From the NCBI GenBank assembly GCA_014804425.1, contig JAAUZV010000012.1:279888-312588 (forward strand): DNA of 32,701 bases, written 5' to 3'. The notes below the pieces were generated by a model that saw only the letters and a program-made list of their open reading frames with translations, was not told the DNA's origin and ran no database searches. This DNA is from Lachnospiraceae bacterium. GTDB lineage: Bacteria > Bacillota > Clostridia > Lachnospirales > Lachnospiraceae. The position numbers were made by a program, and so were the translations under genes. Every line of letters starts with the position of its first letter. Position 1 is the stretch's first letter. Positions 17,033 to 25,101 of this stretch are shown here, piece by piece.

Positions 17033-18360
17033 TGCTGAAAACTCTTAAAAATGCATTTAAGATCAAAGAAATCAGGAGCAAGATCTTATTCACATTGGCA
17101 ATGCTGGTTGTCATCCGGCTCGGTTCCCAACTTCCGACGCCGGGTATTGACAGCGCATATATCCAAAGCTGGTTTGCCAATGCGACAGGCGGGGGAGACA
17201 CGTTCAACTTTTTGGAGGCATTTACCGGTGGTTCTTTTTCCAGAATGGCTATTTTTGCACTGAGCATTACGCCGTATATCACATCCTCCATTATCATCCA
17301 GCTTTTGACGATCGCGATTCCGAAGCTGGAAGAGATGCAGCGTGACGGCGAGGACGGACGTAAGAAGCTTGCGGCGATCACAAGATATGTGACGATTGCG
17401 CTTTCCGTGATCGAGTCGGGCGCGATGGCGATCGGCTTCGGAGGACAGGGACTGCTGAAACCGTTCAATGCACTTACGGTAATCGGAACGATCCTGATCC
17501 TGACGGCGGGCAGCGCAACCCTGATGTGGATCGGTGAACGCATCACGGATAAGGGAATCGGAAACGGTATCTCCATCGTCCTTGTGATCAACATCCTTTC
17601 CAGACTGCCGCAGGATATTTCGAGCCTGTATACGCAGTTTGTAAAATCGGCGGCCAATGCGGGAAATATCGCAGGCGCGGTCATTGCGGCGATTGTCATC
17701 ATAGCGATCATCATAGCGATGGTTGCCATCGTCATTATTTTGAATGACGGCGTACGGAAGATTCCCGTACAGTATGCAAAAAAAGTACAGGGAAGAAAAT
17801 TAGTCGGCGGACAGACTTCCAGCATTCCGCTGAAAGTAAATACCGCGGGCGTTATCCCGATCATTTTTGCATCATCCTTAATGCAGTTCCCGATCATTAT
17901 CAGTTCTTTCTTTTATAAAGGGAACGGCGTATGGAGGAAAATCCTGAATGTGCTCGATTCGAGCAAATGGTGTAATCCGGAGCAGCCGGTTTACACGATC
18001 GGTCTTTTGGTTTATGTGATTTTAGTCATCTTCTTCGCATACTTCTACACCTCCATCACGTTTAATCCGTTGGAGGTTGCGGAAAACATGAAGAAGCAGG
18101 GCGGCTTTATTCCCGGTATTCGTCCGGGTAAGCCGACAGCGGAGTATCTCTCGAAGCTGCTCAATTACATCATCTTTATCGGTGTGATCGGGCTGATCAT
18201 CATCGCAGTGCTGCCGTTCTTCTTTAACGGTGTGTTTAAGGCATCGGTATCTTTCGGAGGCACGAGCCTGATCATTATCGTCAGCGTAATCTTAGAGACG
18301 ATCAAGCAGGTAGAGTCACAGATGCTGGTAAGAAATTATAAGGGATTTTTGAATGACTAA
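17032..18360 (+). CDS. secY: Protein translocase subunit SecY
   Basis: 442 residues with ten hydrophobic helices. SecY hallmarks include RLGSQLPTPGID near the start, the plug-region FTGGSFSRMAIFALSITPYI, ITDKGIGNGIS and the cytoplasmic loop GFIPGIRPGKPTAEYL. It forms the protein-conducting channel with SecE and SecG in the cytoplasmic membrane. A palindromic repeat begins at the base after its TAA. Confidence 0.98.
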   Translation: MLKTLKNAFKIKEIRSKILFTLAMLVVIRLGSQLPTPGIDSAYIQSWFANATGGGDTFNFLEAFTGGSFSRMAIFALSITPYITSSIIIQLLTIAIPKLEEMQRDGEDGRKKLAAITRYVTIALSVIESGAMAIGFGGQGLLKPFNALTVIGTILILTAGSATLMWIGERITDKGIGNGISIVLVINILSRLPQDISSLYTQFVKSAANAGNIAGAVIAAIVIIAIIIAMVAIVIILNDGVRKIPVQYAKKVQGRKLVGGQTSSIPLKVNTAGVIPIIFASSLMQFPIIISSFFYKGNGVWRKILNVLDSSKWCNPEQPVYTIGLLVYVILVIFFAYFYTSITFNPLEVAENMKKQGGFIPGIRPGKPTAEYLSKLLNYIIFIGVIGLIIIAVLPFFFNGVFKASVSFGGTSLIIIVSVILETIKQVESQMLVRNYKGFLND

Positions 18361-18420
18361 AGTGTGAAGAGAATTTCTAAGTCTGCGTATTTTGCAGACT
18401 TAGAAATTCTGAGTTTCACA
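18361..18420. repeat. Palindromic repeat element, copy B
   Basis: An inverted repeat abutting the secY stop codon. A perfect 17-bp stem (arms starting AGAATTTCTAAG and ending CTTAGAAATTCT) has a GTATTTT loop. The outer arms TGTGAA/TTCACA are perfect, separated from the main stem by GA on the left and GAGT on the right. The ends match those of the element after the Bce permease gene (AGTGYGAR, then AGAAYTTCTAA), while the inner stem differs. An A tract follows, not a T tract, so it is not a standard plus-strand terminator. Confidence 0.8.
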
Positions 18421-18423
18421 AAA

Positions 18424-18530
18424 AAACAGGGGAGCCTGTTTCTATACGGCGGAGTGGGAGTCGGGAAAACAGTGAGGTCATAGGTTGAACCGTTACAGTA
18501 TTCCGCCGCGCAGCAATGGGTTTCGTATAG
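18424..18530 (+). promoter_or_regulatory. Structured spacer ahead of adk
   Basis: Three more pairings follow the repeat: AAACAGG-GGAG-CCTGTTT (18424-18441), CGGCGGA 18447-18453 with TCCGCCG 18502-18508, and CTATACG 18442-18448 with CGTATAG 18524-18530. The last arm ends at the base before the adk Shine-Dalgarno, so folding could affect adk translation. The two long-range helices share two bases and cannot both form fully. No promoter with a good -10 box was seen. Confidence 0.45.
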
Positions 18531-18544
18531 GGAGGGATTTGAAT

Positions 18545-19186
18545 ATGAAGGTAATCATGCTTGGCGCCCCCGGGGCGGGGAAAGGTACACAGGCAAAAAT
18601 GATCGCAGAACGGTACGGTGTGCCGCATGTCTCAACGGGTGACATGTTCAGAGCCAATATCAAAAACGGTACGGCGCTCGGAACAGAAGCGAAGAAATAT
18701 ATGGACGCGGGAGAACTCGTACCTGATGAGCTGACGGTTCGGATCCTGCTGGATCGTGTGGCAAAGGATGACTGCAAAAACGGATATGTCTTAGACGGAT
18801 TTCCGCGTACCATTCCGCAGGCAAAAGTACTGGATGAGGCGCTTGACAAGATCGGGGAGCAGGTGGATTACGCGATCGACGTGGATGTGCCGGATGAAAA
18901 TATCATAAAGAGGATGTCAGGAAGACGCGCCTGCTTAAGCTGCGGTGCGACCTATCATATTGAACATGTGCCGCCGAAAACGGCGGATGTGTGCGACCAG
19001 TGCGGATCGGCGCTTGTTCTTCGTGATGACGATAAGCCGGAGACAGTAAAGAACCGTTTGAACGTATATCATGAGCAGACACAGCCGCTCATTGCATATT
19101 ATACGGAAAAAGGAATTTTGAGGACCGTTGACGGCACGCTTCCGATGGCGGAAGTGTTTGATGCGATCACGGCGATCCTTGGCTGA
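18545..19186 (+). CDS. adk: Adenylate kinase (zinc-lid type)
   Basis: 213 residues. P-loop GAPGAGKGT (7-15), NMP-binding STGDMFR (30-36), DGFPRT (84-89). The LID carries four cysteines (C130, C133, C150, C153), the zinc-binding form common in Gram-positive bacteria. It interconverts ATP+AMP and two ADP in the cytoplasm. The start at 18545 is chosen over an in-frame ATG at 18485 because it has GGGAGG eight bases away and the protein then begins at MKVIMLG as in the family. Confidence 0.97.
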   Translation: MKVIMLGAPGAGKGTQAKMIAERYGVPHVSTGDMFRANIKNGTALGTEAKKYMDAGELVPDELTVRILLDRVAKDDCKNGYVLDGFPRTIPQAKVLDEALDKIGEQVDYAIDVDVPDENIIKRMSGRRACLSCGATYHIEHVPPKTADVCDQCGSALVLRDDDKPETVKNRLNVYHEQTQPLIAYYTEKGILRTVDGTLPMAEVFDAITAILG

Positions 19187-19206
19187 TCAAGAGGCTGGAG
19201 GCAGAT

Positions 19207-19965
19207 ATGGCAGTAACGATCAAATCGCCAAGAGAAATTGAATTAATGAGAGAATCGTGCAGACTGCTCTCGGGAGTGTTCGACCATATGGCGGAGCATC
19301 TTCATGCGGGGATGTCCACCTATGAGATCGACCGGATCGGTGAGAAAATGATCCGCGAGGCAGGATGCGTTCCGAACTTCAAAAACTATAACGGGTTTCC
19401 CGCATCTATTTGCGTTTCGGTCAACGATGAAGTCGTGCATGGGATTCCCAATAAGCACAGGATCGTGCAGGAGGGTGACGTTGTCAGTCTTGACGCGGGA
19501 TTGATCTACAAAGGATACCATTCCGACATGGCGCGTACCTTTGGCGTCGGAGAAGTCACACCGGAAGCCGAGAAGCTGATGACAGTGACGAAACAGGCGT
19601 TTTTTGAAGGGATAAAATACGCGAGAGCGGGCAATCATCTGCATGACATTTCCAATGCGATCGACGCTTATGTAACAAGCTTCGGATTCAGCGCCGTGCG
19701 TGATCTGGTCGGGCATGGTATCGGAACGAGGTTACATGAGGACCCGCAGATACCGAACTTTGCGCAGAAGCGCAGGGGAATCGTGCTAAAACCCGGTATG
19801 ACGCTCGCTATTGAACCGATGATCAGCGCAGGCGGCTGGGAAGTAACATGGTTAGATGACGACTGGACGGTCGTCACGCTGGACGGCTCTCTTGCCGCGC
19901 ATTATGAAAATACCATTTTGGTCACGGATGGAGAACCGGAAATACTCACACTCGGAAAATATTGA
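19207..19965 (+). CDS. map: Methionine aminopeptidase, type I
   Basis: 252 residues. The five metal ligands are D96, D107, H170, E203 and E234, with catalytic H79, in the pita-bread fold. It removes the initiator methionine from nascent proteins with a small second residue. It lies 20 bases after adk, behind AGGCTGGAGG. No KOW-domain gene follows it before infA, although one is common at this place in other Clostridia. Confidence 0.97.
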   Translation: MAVTIKSPREIELMRESCRLLSGVFDHMAEHLHAGMSTYEIDRIGEKMIREAGCVPNFKNYNGFPASICVSVNDEVVHGIPNKHRIVQEGDVVSLDAGLIYKGYHSDMARTFGVGEVTPEAEKLMTVTKQAFFEGIKYARAGNHLHDISNAIDAYVTSFGFSAVRDLVGHGIGTRLHEDPQIPNFAQKRRGIVLKPGMTLAIEPMISAGGWEVTWLDDDWTVVTLDGSLAAHYENTILVTDGEPEILTLGKY

Positions 19966-19996
19966 TGACATATAGAAGTAAGAATGGAGGGTTATA

Positions 19997-20215
19997 ATGT
20001 CGAAAAGCGACGTGATTGAAATCGAAGGAGTTGTGGTTGAGAAGCTGCCGAATACGATGTTTCAGGTAGAGCTGGAGAACGGACACAAGGTTCTCGCGCA
20101 TATCAGCGGAAAGCTGCGTCAGAATTTTATCCGTATCCTGCCGGGAGATAAGGTAACTTTGGAGCTTTCTCCTTATGACCTTACCAAAGGAAGAATCATC
20201 TGGCGTGATAAATAA
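19997..20215 (+). CDS. infA: Translation initiation factor IF-1
   Basis: 72 residues, exact usual length, an S1-like OB fold ([50 protein letters not shown]). It binds the A site of the 30S during initiation. The ribosome binding site is ATGGAGGG. No convincing terminator follows; GCAAAT/ATTTGC (20234-20239 with 20260-20265) is only a weak stem. Confidence 0.97.
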   Translation: MSKSDVIEIEGVVVEKLPNTMFQVELENGHKVLAHISGKLRQNFIRILPGDKVTLELSPYDLTKGRIIWRDK

Positions 20216-20265
20216 GCCACGGCTGAACTGTCAGCAAATGATGTAAATATTATAGTAAAATTTGC

Positions 20266-20294
20266 TTGCAATCCCATATGTCAGGTGTTATAAT
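20266..20294 (+). promoter_or_regulatory. Internal promoter for rpmJ and the alpha segment
   Basis: TTGCAA (20266-20271), a 17-bp spacer and perfect TATAAT (20289-20294) preceded by TGT, giving an extended -10. Transcription would start near 20301, just upstream of rpmJ, so rpmJ, the long intergenic RNA and the rpsM-rplQ genes can be expressed apart from the spc segment. Confidence 0.85.
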
Positions 20295-20328
20295 GTAAAA
20301 CGGTCTTTTTTGAAAGGAGGGATTTCCC

Positions 20329-20442
20329 GTGAAAGTAAGATCATCAGTAAAACCTATTTGCGAGAAATGTAAGGTAATCAAGAGAAAAGGGAGAATCATG
20401 ATTATTTGTGAGAATCCCAAGCACAAGCAGAGACAGGGTTAA
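20329..20442 (+). CDS. rpmJ: 50S ribosomal protein L36 (bL36), zinc type
   Basis: 37 codons from GTG at 20329 to TAA at 20442, preceded by AAAGGAGGG. The product starts [16 protein letters not shown] and carries the zinc ligands C11, C14, C27 and H32. This is the ordinary zinc-containing L36. Confidence 0.96.
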   Translation: MKVRSSVKPICEKCKVIKRKGRIMIICENPKHKQRQG

Positions 20443-20869
20443 TATCCCTCAATCGGCACGGTACTTATCCAAAAGAATGCATGCGGGCTTTGCGCCGCAA
20501 AACCGCTTATCTTCGATTGGTTAAGGAACTGTGCTGTTATGATGTACGGCTGCGGCAGACGCGTTAAGCGCTGTCGGTTATATAATTGAACGTAGAGAGC
20601 CTACGGGAGATTACTTTTGATACCAAAAATGAGCTTACGGAAATAGGGTAAGCCTGCCAGCGGCTTTTGTGACCACGAGGCGGCGCGGCATTATGTGTGT
20701 TACGCTCACGCGTTTCATACATAAAGAGTATTGGAAAGACCGGATGATGTCCGGTTGGGTGTCTTATGATGCCCCAGTCAATTAGTAACTGAAGGATTGT
20801 GTTTCGCTCCGGGATCGTCTTGGCCTGACGGGACAGGACACGGAACACAAAAAGATGGAGGAATGAAAA
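20443..20869 (+). ncRNA. Long hairpin-rich intergenic RNA between rpmJ and rpsM
   Basis: 427 bases without a credible gene inside an otherwise tight operon. Pairings read by eye: GCACGGT (20456-20462) with ACTGTGC (20528-20534), continued by C-G, TTA/TAA and CC/GG; within it TGCGG/CCGCA (20482-20499); GGCAG-A-CGC with GCGCTGTC (20554-20575); CGTAG/CTACG (20591-20605); TTTTG/CAAAA (20615-20628); GCTTAC/GTAAGC (20633-20653); TTATGTGTG and ACGC with GCGT and CATACATAA across a TT/TT internal loop (20691-20724); ACCGGA/TCCGGT (20739-20755); GTGTTTC/GGAACAC (20799-20848) enclosing GTCTTG/CAGGAC (20817-20839). It does not resemble the tmRNA, RNase P, SRP or T-box consensus as I know them. It may be an autogenous leader for rpsM-rpsK-rpsD or a separate RNA; no T-tract terminator separates it from rpsM. 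Confidence 0.5.
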
Positions 20870-21238
20870 ATGGCTCGTATTGCAGGTATTGATTTACCGA
20901 GAGACAAACGTGTTGAGATCGGACTGACCTATATTTATGGGATCGGACGCACAAGCTCCAATAAGATCTTGGCACAGGCAAACGTGAATCCGGACACTCG
21001 TGTAAGAGACTTGACGGATGATGAAGTTAAGAGGATCAGCGAAGTGATCGCGAACACCATGACGGTGGAAGGCGATTTAAGAAGAGAGGTTGCTCTTAAC
21101 ATTAAGAGATTACAGGAAATCGGTTGTTACAGAGGAATCCGTCATAGAAAAGGACTTCCGGTTCGCGGTCAGAAGACAAAGACGAACGCGAGAACGCGGA
21201 AGGGACCTAAGAAGACGATCGCAAACAAGAAGAAATAA
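20870..21238 (+). CDS. rpsM: 30S ribosomal protein S13 (uS13)
   Basis: 122 residues, beginning [26 protein letters not shown], with the conserved [27 protein letters not shown] tail that reaches P-site tRNA. GGAGG lies eight bases before the start. In E. coli the equivalent gene heads the alpha operon and its leader is the target of S4. Confidence 0.97.
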   Translation: MARIAGIDLPRDKRVEIGLTYIYGIGRTSSNKILAQANVNPDTRVRDLTDDEVKRISEVIANTMTVEGDLRREVALNIKRLQEIGCYRGIRHRKGLPVRGQKTKTNARTRKGPKKTIANKKK

Positions 21239-21276
21239 TGACCAAGCAAACAATAGGGAAAGTAGGTTAGTTTAAG

Positions 21277-21672
21277 ATGGCGAAACAGGTTGCAAAAAAA
21301 GTAACTAAAAAGCGTGTAAGAAGAAACGTTGAACATGGACAGGCACATATTCAGGCGTCTTTCAACAATACGATCGTTACCTTAACGGATAACGAAGGAA
21401 ACGCGTTGAGCTGGGCAAGTGCCGGTGGTCTTGGATTTAGAGGTTCAAAGAAATCTACCCCGTATGCGGCACAGATGGCAGCAGAGACGGCTGCAAAGGC
21501 TGCGCTTCCGACAGGCTTGAAGTCTGTTGATGTTATGGTGAAAGGTCCCGGTTCAGGACGTGAGGCTGCAATCCGTGCACTTCAGGCATGCGGCATCGAC
21601 GTTACCAGCATCAGAGATGTGACACCCGTACCTCATAACGGCTGTCGTCCGCCTAAGCGTCGCCGCGTATAG
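21277..21672 (+). CDS. rpsK: 30S ribosomal protein S11 (uS11)
   Basis: 131 residues. [33 protein letters not shown] and the ending [18 protein letters not shown] are diagnostic. It shapes the mRNA exit channel on the platform. Its ribosome binding site is unusually weak for this operon (no GGAGG within 15 bases; only TAGGTTAG), which suggests coupling to rpsM or a lower initiation rate. Confidence 0.97.
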   Translation: MAKQVAKKVTKKRVRRNVEHGQAHIQASFNNTIVTLTDNEGNALSWASAGGLGFRGSKKSTPYAAQMAAETAAKAALPTGLKSVDVMVKGPGSGREAAIRALQACGIDVTSIRDVTPVPHNGCRPPKRRRV

Positions 21673-21753
21673 TGGGCGTTACCGTAGTCAGCGTTGGAAG
21701 AAAGCGGATGCATCTGTGCGTTCGCTGTAAACAATATTCAGGAGGAAAGAGAA

Positions 21754-22347
21754 ATGGCAGTAAATAGAGTGCCCGTGTTAAAAAGATGCAGATCCCTTGA
21801 TTTGGATCCTGTATTTTTGGGTTATGACAAGAAATCTAAGAGAAAGAGCCAGAGAGCAGGCAAAAAGATGAGTGAGTATGCGCTTCAGCTTAGAGAGAAG
21901 CAGAAGGCAAAATTCATCTACGGCATGCTGGAGAAGCCGTTCCATAACTACTATGAGAAGGCTGATCGTATGAAGGGCATGACCGGTGAGAACCTCATGA
22001 TCATGTTAGAGTCCAGACTGGACAACGTCATTTTCAGAATGGGCTTTGCAAGAACAAGAAGAGAGGCAAGACAGGTCGTAGGACATAAGCATGTGCTTGT
22101 AAACGGTAAGAAGGTAAACGTACCTTCCTATTTGGTGAAGGCCGGCGATGTGATCGAGATCAGCGAGAAAGCAAGAGGCATGCAGAGATATAAGGATATT
22201 GCAGAGATCACGAGCGGAAGACTGGTTCCCGAGTGGCTTGATGCGGATATCGAGGCGTGGAAGGGAACAGTGAAGGAAATGCCGAGAAGAGAAGCGATCG
22301 ATGTTCCCGTGAACGAGATGCTGATTGTCGAGTTGTATTCTAAATAA
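21754..22347 (+). CDS. rpsD: 30S ribosomal protein S4 (uS4)
   Basis: 197 residues from the ATG at 21754, which has AGGAGG about eight bases upstream; an in-frame ATG at 21694 would add 20 unconserved residues and is rejected. The N-terminus has a single cysteine, so this is the zinc-free form. The S4 RNA-binding domain is at about 89-150 (MLESRLDNVIFRMGFARTRR). S4 nucleates 30S assembly and is the classical autogenous repressor of alpha-type operons. Confidence 0.96.
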   Translation: MAVNRVPVLKRCRSLDLDPVFLGYDKKSKRKSQRAGKKMSEYALQLREKQKAKFIYGMLEKPFHNYYEKADRMKGMTGENLMIMLESRLDNVIFRMGFARTRREARQVVGHKHVLVNGKKVNVPSYLVKAGDVIEISEKARGMQRYKDIAEITSGRLVPEWLDADIEAWKGTVKEMPRREAIDVPVNEMLIVELYSK

Positions 22348-22391
22348 TGGAATCGCTTATAGGAAAGTCCACCATGTAAGGAGGTATACGA

Positions 22392-23351
22392 GTGTTTGAT
22401 TTTGATAGACCGAATATTGAGGTAACTGAAATCTCAGAAGATAAGAAGTATGGTAAGTTTGTCGTAGAGCCGCTTGAGCGTGGATATGGAATCACTTTGG
22501 GTAACTCCCTGAGAAGGATCATGCTCGCATCCCTTCCGGGTGCAGCAGTAAGTCAGGTTAAGATTGCGGGCGTGCTGCATGAGTTCAGCTCGATCGAAGG
22601 CGTAAAGGAAGATGTGACAGAGATCATCATGAATATCAAGAGCCTTGCGATCAAGAATAACAGCTCGACCAATGAACCGAAAACGGCATATATCGAGTTT
22701 GAAGGCGAGGGCGTTGTCAAAGCGTCCGATATTCAGGTAGATCAGGATATTGAGATCATGAATCCGGATCAGGTCATTGCAACATTGAGCGGCGGTAAGG
22801 ACTGCCGACTGTTCATGGAGCTTACGATCACGAAGGGCAGAGGCTATATCAGTGCAGAAAAGAACAAGAACGACGATCTTCCGATCGGTGTGATCGCAGT
22901 GGATTCGATCTATACACCGGTGGAGAGAGTCAATGTCACGGTGGAGAATACCCGTGTCGGACAGGTGACAGATTATGATAAGCTGACACTGGACGTCCAT
23001 ACGAATGGAACCCTTGCACCCGACGAGGCTGTCAGCCTTGCAGCAAAGGTATTGAGCGAGCACTTAAAGCTGTTTATCGATCTTTCCGAGAATGCGAAGA
23101 CGGCAGAGGTCATGATCGAGAAGGAAGATGACGAGAAAGAAAAGGTGCTTGAAATGAGCATTGATGAGTTAGAGCTTTCCGTCCGTTCCTTCAACTGCTT
23201 AAAGAGAGCAGGAATCAATACCGTGCAGGAATTAACGAACAAGACGTCGGATGATATGATGAAGGTTCGTAACCTTGGAAGAAAGTCCTTAGAGGAAGTT
23301 CTTGCAAAGTTAAAGGAATTGGGATTACAGCTTAATTCCAATGAAGAGTAG
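22392..23351 (+). CDS. rpoA: RNA polymerase alpha subunit
   Basis: 319 residues from a GTG start at 22392 behind TAAGGAGG. The N-terminal dimerisation and assembly domain shows [21 protein letters not shown]. The C-terminal domain, with two helix-hairpin-helix-like elements ([18 protein letters not shown] and [12 protein letters not shown]), binds UP-element DNA and activators. A 131-base spacer with direct repeats and hairpins separates it from rplQ. Confidence 0.98.
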   Translation: MFDFDRPNIEVTEISEDKKYGKFVVEPLERGYGITLGNSLRRIMLASLPGAAVSQVKIAGVLHEFSSIEGVKEDVTEIIMNIKSLAIKNNSSTNEPKTAYIEFEGEGVVKASDIQVDQDIEIMNPDQVIATLSGGKDCRLFMELTITKGRGYISAEKNKNDDLPIGVIAVDSIYTPVERVNVTVENTRVGQVTDYDKLTLDVHTNGTLAPDEAVSLAAKVLSEHLKLFIDLSENAKTAEVMIEKEDDEKEKVLEMSIDELELSVRSFNCLKRAGINTVQELTNKTSDDMMKVRNLGRKSLEEVLAKLKELGLQLNSNEE

Positions 23352-23359
23352 CTGCAATG

Positions 23360-23464
23360 GTAAGTCCAAAGGGCGCGGAGCAGCATCATGAAACTGTTCA
23401 TTCCATTTGATTAGTAAGTCCAAGGCGCGTAATGAAATGGAGCGTGTATGGGAGGAATCCCATC
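23360..23464 (+). repeat. Direct repeats and hairpins between rpoA and rplQ
   Basis: GTAAGTCCAA followed by GGCGCG occurs at 23360-23377 (with two extra bases) and again at 23414-23429. The second copy lies in the loop of TCCATTT 23402-23408 with AAATGGA 23435-23441. A further hairpin, ATGGG/CCCAT (23449-23464), stands just before the rplQ ribosome binding site. This may be a local duplication with a role in rplQ translation; that role is inference. Confidence 0.6.
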
Positions 23465-23482
23465 ATCATGAAAGGAGCCAAA

Positions 23483-24088
23483 ATGGCAGGATACAGAAAG
23501 CTTGGAAAAACATCAAGCCAAAGAAAAGCATTACTTAGAAATCAGACCACAGCGTTGATCTTAAACGGAAAGATCATTACGACGCAGGCGAGAGCCAAGG
23601 AAGTCCAGAAGCAGGTAGAGCCGTTGATCGCGCTTGCTGTAAAGGAAAAGGATAACTTTGAGAACGTAAAGGTAACGGCGAAGGTTGCGCGTAAAGATAA
23701 GGACGGCAAGAGAGTAAAACAGATCGTCGATAAGGATACGGGAAAGGTTCTTTCCGAAACGCACCGCGATAAGGATGGCAAGATCTTGAGAATCGAGAAC
23801 GGCGTGACTGTAACGGTTTACGACGAAGTAGAGAAGGAGATCAAGAAGGATCTTCCGTCGAGACTGCATGCAAGAAGAAAAATGTTAAAGGTATTATATC
23901 CGGTAACGGAAGTACCTCAGGCAGCAGCAGGCAGAAAACGCGGAACGAAGCAGGTTGATCTTGTGGCAAAGCTCTTTGATGAGATCGCACCGAAGTATAC
24001 GGAGCGCAAGGGCGGTTACACGAGAATCGTCAAGATCGGACCGCGCAAGGGCGATGCGGCAATGATGGTTGTTCTTGAACTTGTATAA
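23483..24088 (+). CDS. rplQ: 50S ribosomal protein L17 (bL17) with a large insertion
   Basis: 201 residues, against about 115-130 for typical L17. Residues 1-58 match the L17 N-terminus ([32 protein letters not shown]) and 127-201 the C-terminal half ([47 protein letters not shown]). Between them lie about 65 charged residues with two DKDGK-type turns, and a shorter insertion sits at about 140-157. The frame is open throughout, so it is not a frameshift. The ATG at 23483 is chosen because AAAGGAG lies five bases upstream; in-frame ATGs at 23432 and 23468 are less suitable. L17 lies near the tunnel exit. Confidence 0.95.
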   Translation: MAGYRKLGKTSSQRKALLRNQTTALILNGKIITTQARAKEVQKQVEPLIALAVKEKDNFENVKVTAKVARKDKDGKRVKQIVDKDTGKVLSETHRDKDGKILRIENGVTVTVYDEVEKEIKKDLPSRLHARRKMLKVLYPVTEVPQAAAGRKRGTKQVDLVAKLFDEIAPKYTERKGGYTRIVKIGPRKGDAAMMVVLELV

Positions 24089-24106
24089 GCGGTAAAACGG
24101 GAGTGA

Positions 24107-24143
24107 GGGTGTGCGGATAGGAATGGTCTGCACGCCCTTTTTT
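24107..24143 (+). terminator. Intrinsic terminator after rplQ
   Basis: GGGTGTGC (24107-24114) pairs with GCACGCCC (24130-24137, one G-U) and is followed by six T residues (24138-24143). It closes the ribosomal superoperon. Confidence 0.88.
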
Positions 24144-24190
24144 ATCTGATAGAAATTTGCGCCAAGAGTCGCAGTACTTTTTTAGAAATC

Positions 24191-25069
24191 ATGGGAAAAA
24201 ACAAGATGAGTATGATAAAAGCCGATCGGGTGGCATTTGAATATATCAGGCGTGATGAGGAAGGCAATGTAGAGGGCATTACGCGCGCCGTGGACGATGT
24301 AAATCTGGATATTGCCAAGGGGGAATTTATCGCGATCCTTGGGCATAACGGTTCCGGGAAGTCCACGCTTGCCAAGCATATGAACGCGATCCTGTATCCG
24401 ACGGAGGGAACCGTCTGGGTGGATGGGAAGGATACGGCGGATGAGAAGGCGCTTTGGGACATACGCCAAAATGCGGGAATGGTATTCCAAAATCCGGATA
24501 ACCAGATCATTGGCCAGATCGTGGAGGAGGACGTCGGATTCGGACCGGAGAATATGGGCGTTCCGACAAAAGAGATCTGGGAGCGGGTTGAGGAAAGCTT
24601 AAAAGCGGTCGGAATGTATGAATACCGGAAATCCTCGCCGAACAAGCTCTCCGGCGGTCAGAAGCAGCGCGTTTCGATCGCGGGCGTGATCGCAATGCAT
24701 CCGCAATGTATCATTTTAGACGAGCCGACCGCGATGCTCGACCCGAGCGGAAGGAAAGAAGTCCTGCGGGCGATTCGTGCCTTAAACGATGTGGAAAAGA
24801 TCACGGTCATTCTGATCACACATTATATGGAGGAGGTCATCCATGCGGACAGAGTGTTCGTGATGGATAAAGGGCGGATCGAAATGCAGGGGACGCCCAA
24901 GGAAATTTTTTCCGAGGTAGAGCGTTTGAAATCCCTTCGTCTGGATGTGCCGCAGGTAACGCTGCTTGCGCATGAGTTACAGAAGAAAGGCCTGCCGCTG
25001 CCGAAGGGAATCCTGACAAAAGAGGAATTGATACAGGAAATGACGCATTTATACGGATCAGGGAAATAG
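24191..25069 (+). CDS. ecfA1: ECF transporter ATPase A1
   Basis: 292 residues. Walker [10 protein letters not shown] (51-59), Q-loop Q100, signature LSGGQKQR (153-160), Walker B CIILDEPT (173-180), H-loop in LITHYMEE. It is one of two different ATPases that power the energy-coupling-factor module used by vitamin and metal uptake S-components. No strong ribosome binding site precedes the ATG at 24191, and in-frame ATGs at 24206 and 24212 are possible alternatives. No clear promoter follows the rplQ terminator. Confidence 0.94.
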   Translation: MGKNKMSMIKADRVAFEYIRRDEEGNVEGITRAVDDVNLDIAKGEFIAILGHNGSGKSTLAKHMNAILYPTEGTVWVDGKDTADEKALWDIRQNAGMVFQNPDNQIIGQIVEEDVGFGPENMGVPTKEIWERVEESLKAVGMYEYRKSSPNKLSGGQKQRVSIAGVIAMHPQCIILDEPTAMLDPSGRKEVLRAIRALNDVEKITVILITHYMEEVIHADRVFVMDKGRIEMQGTPKEIFSEVERLKSLRLDVPQVTLLAHELQKKGLPLPKGILTKEELIQEMTHLYGSGK

Positions 25070-25070
25070 A

Positions 25071-25082
25071 AGTGTGAAGAGA
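25071..25082. repeat. Partial palindromic-repeat end after ecfA1
   Basis: The 12 bases AGTGTGAAGAGA are identical to the first 12 bases of the element after secY and, as there, start within one base of a stop codon. The inner stem and right arm are missing, so it may be a remnant or chance. Confidence 0.4.
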
Positions 25083-25101
25083 TAAGAAGCAGGAGAGAGC
25101 G

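Noticed and set aside
16974..17897. 307-residue minus-strand frame opposite secY
   Set aside because: It mirrors the secY frame (hydrophobic codons read in reverse), with no start signal of its own.
20564..20848. 94-residue minus-strand reading frame in the rpmJ-rpsM spacer
   Set aside because: No ribosome binding site, no recognisable family, and the DNA is dense with inverted repeats better explained as plus-strand RNA.
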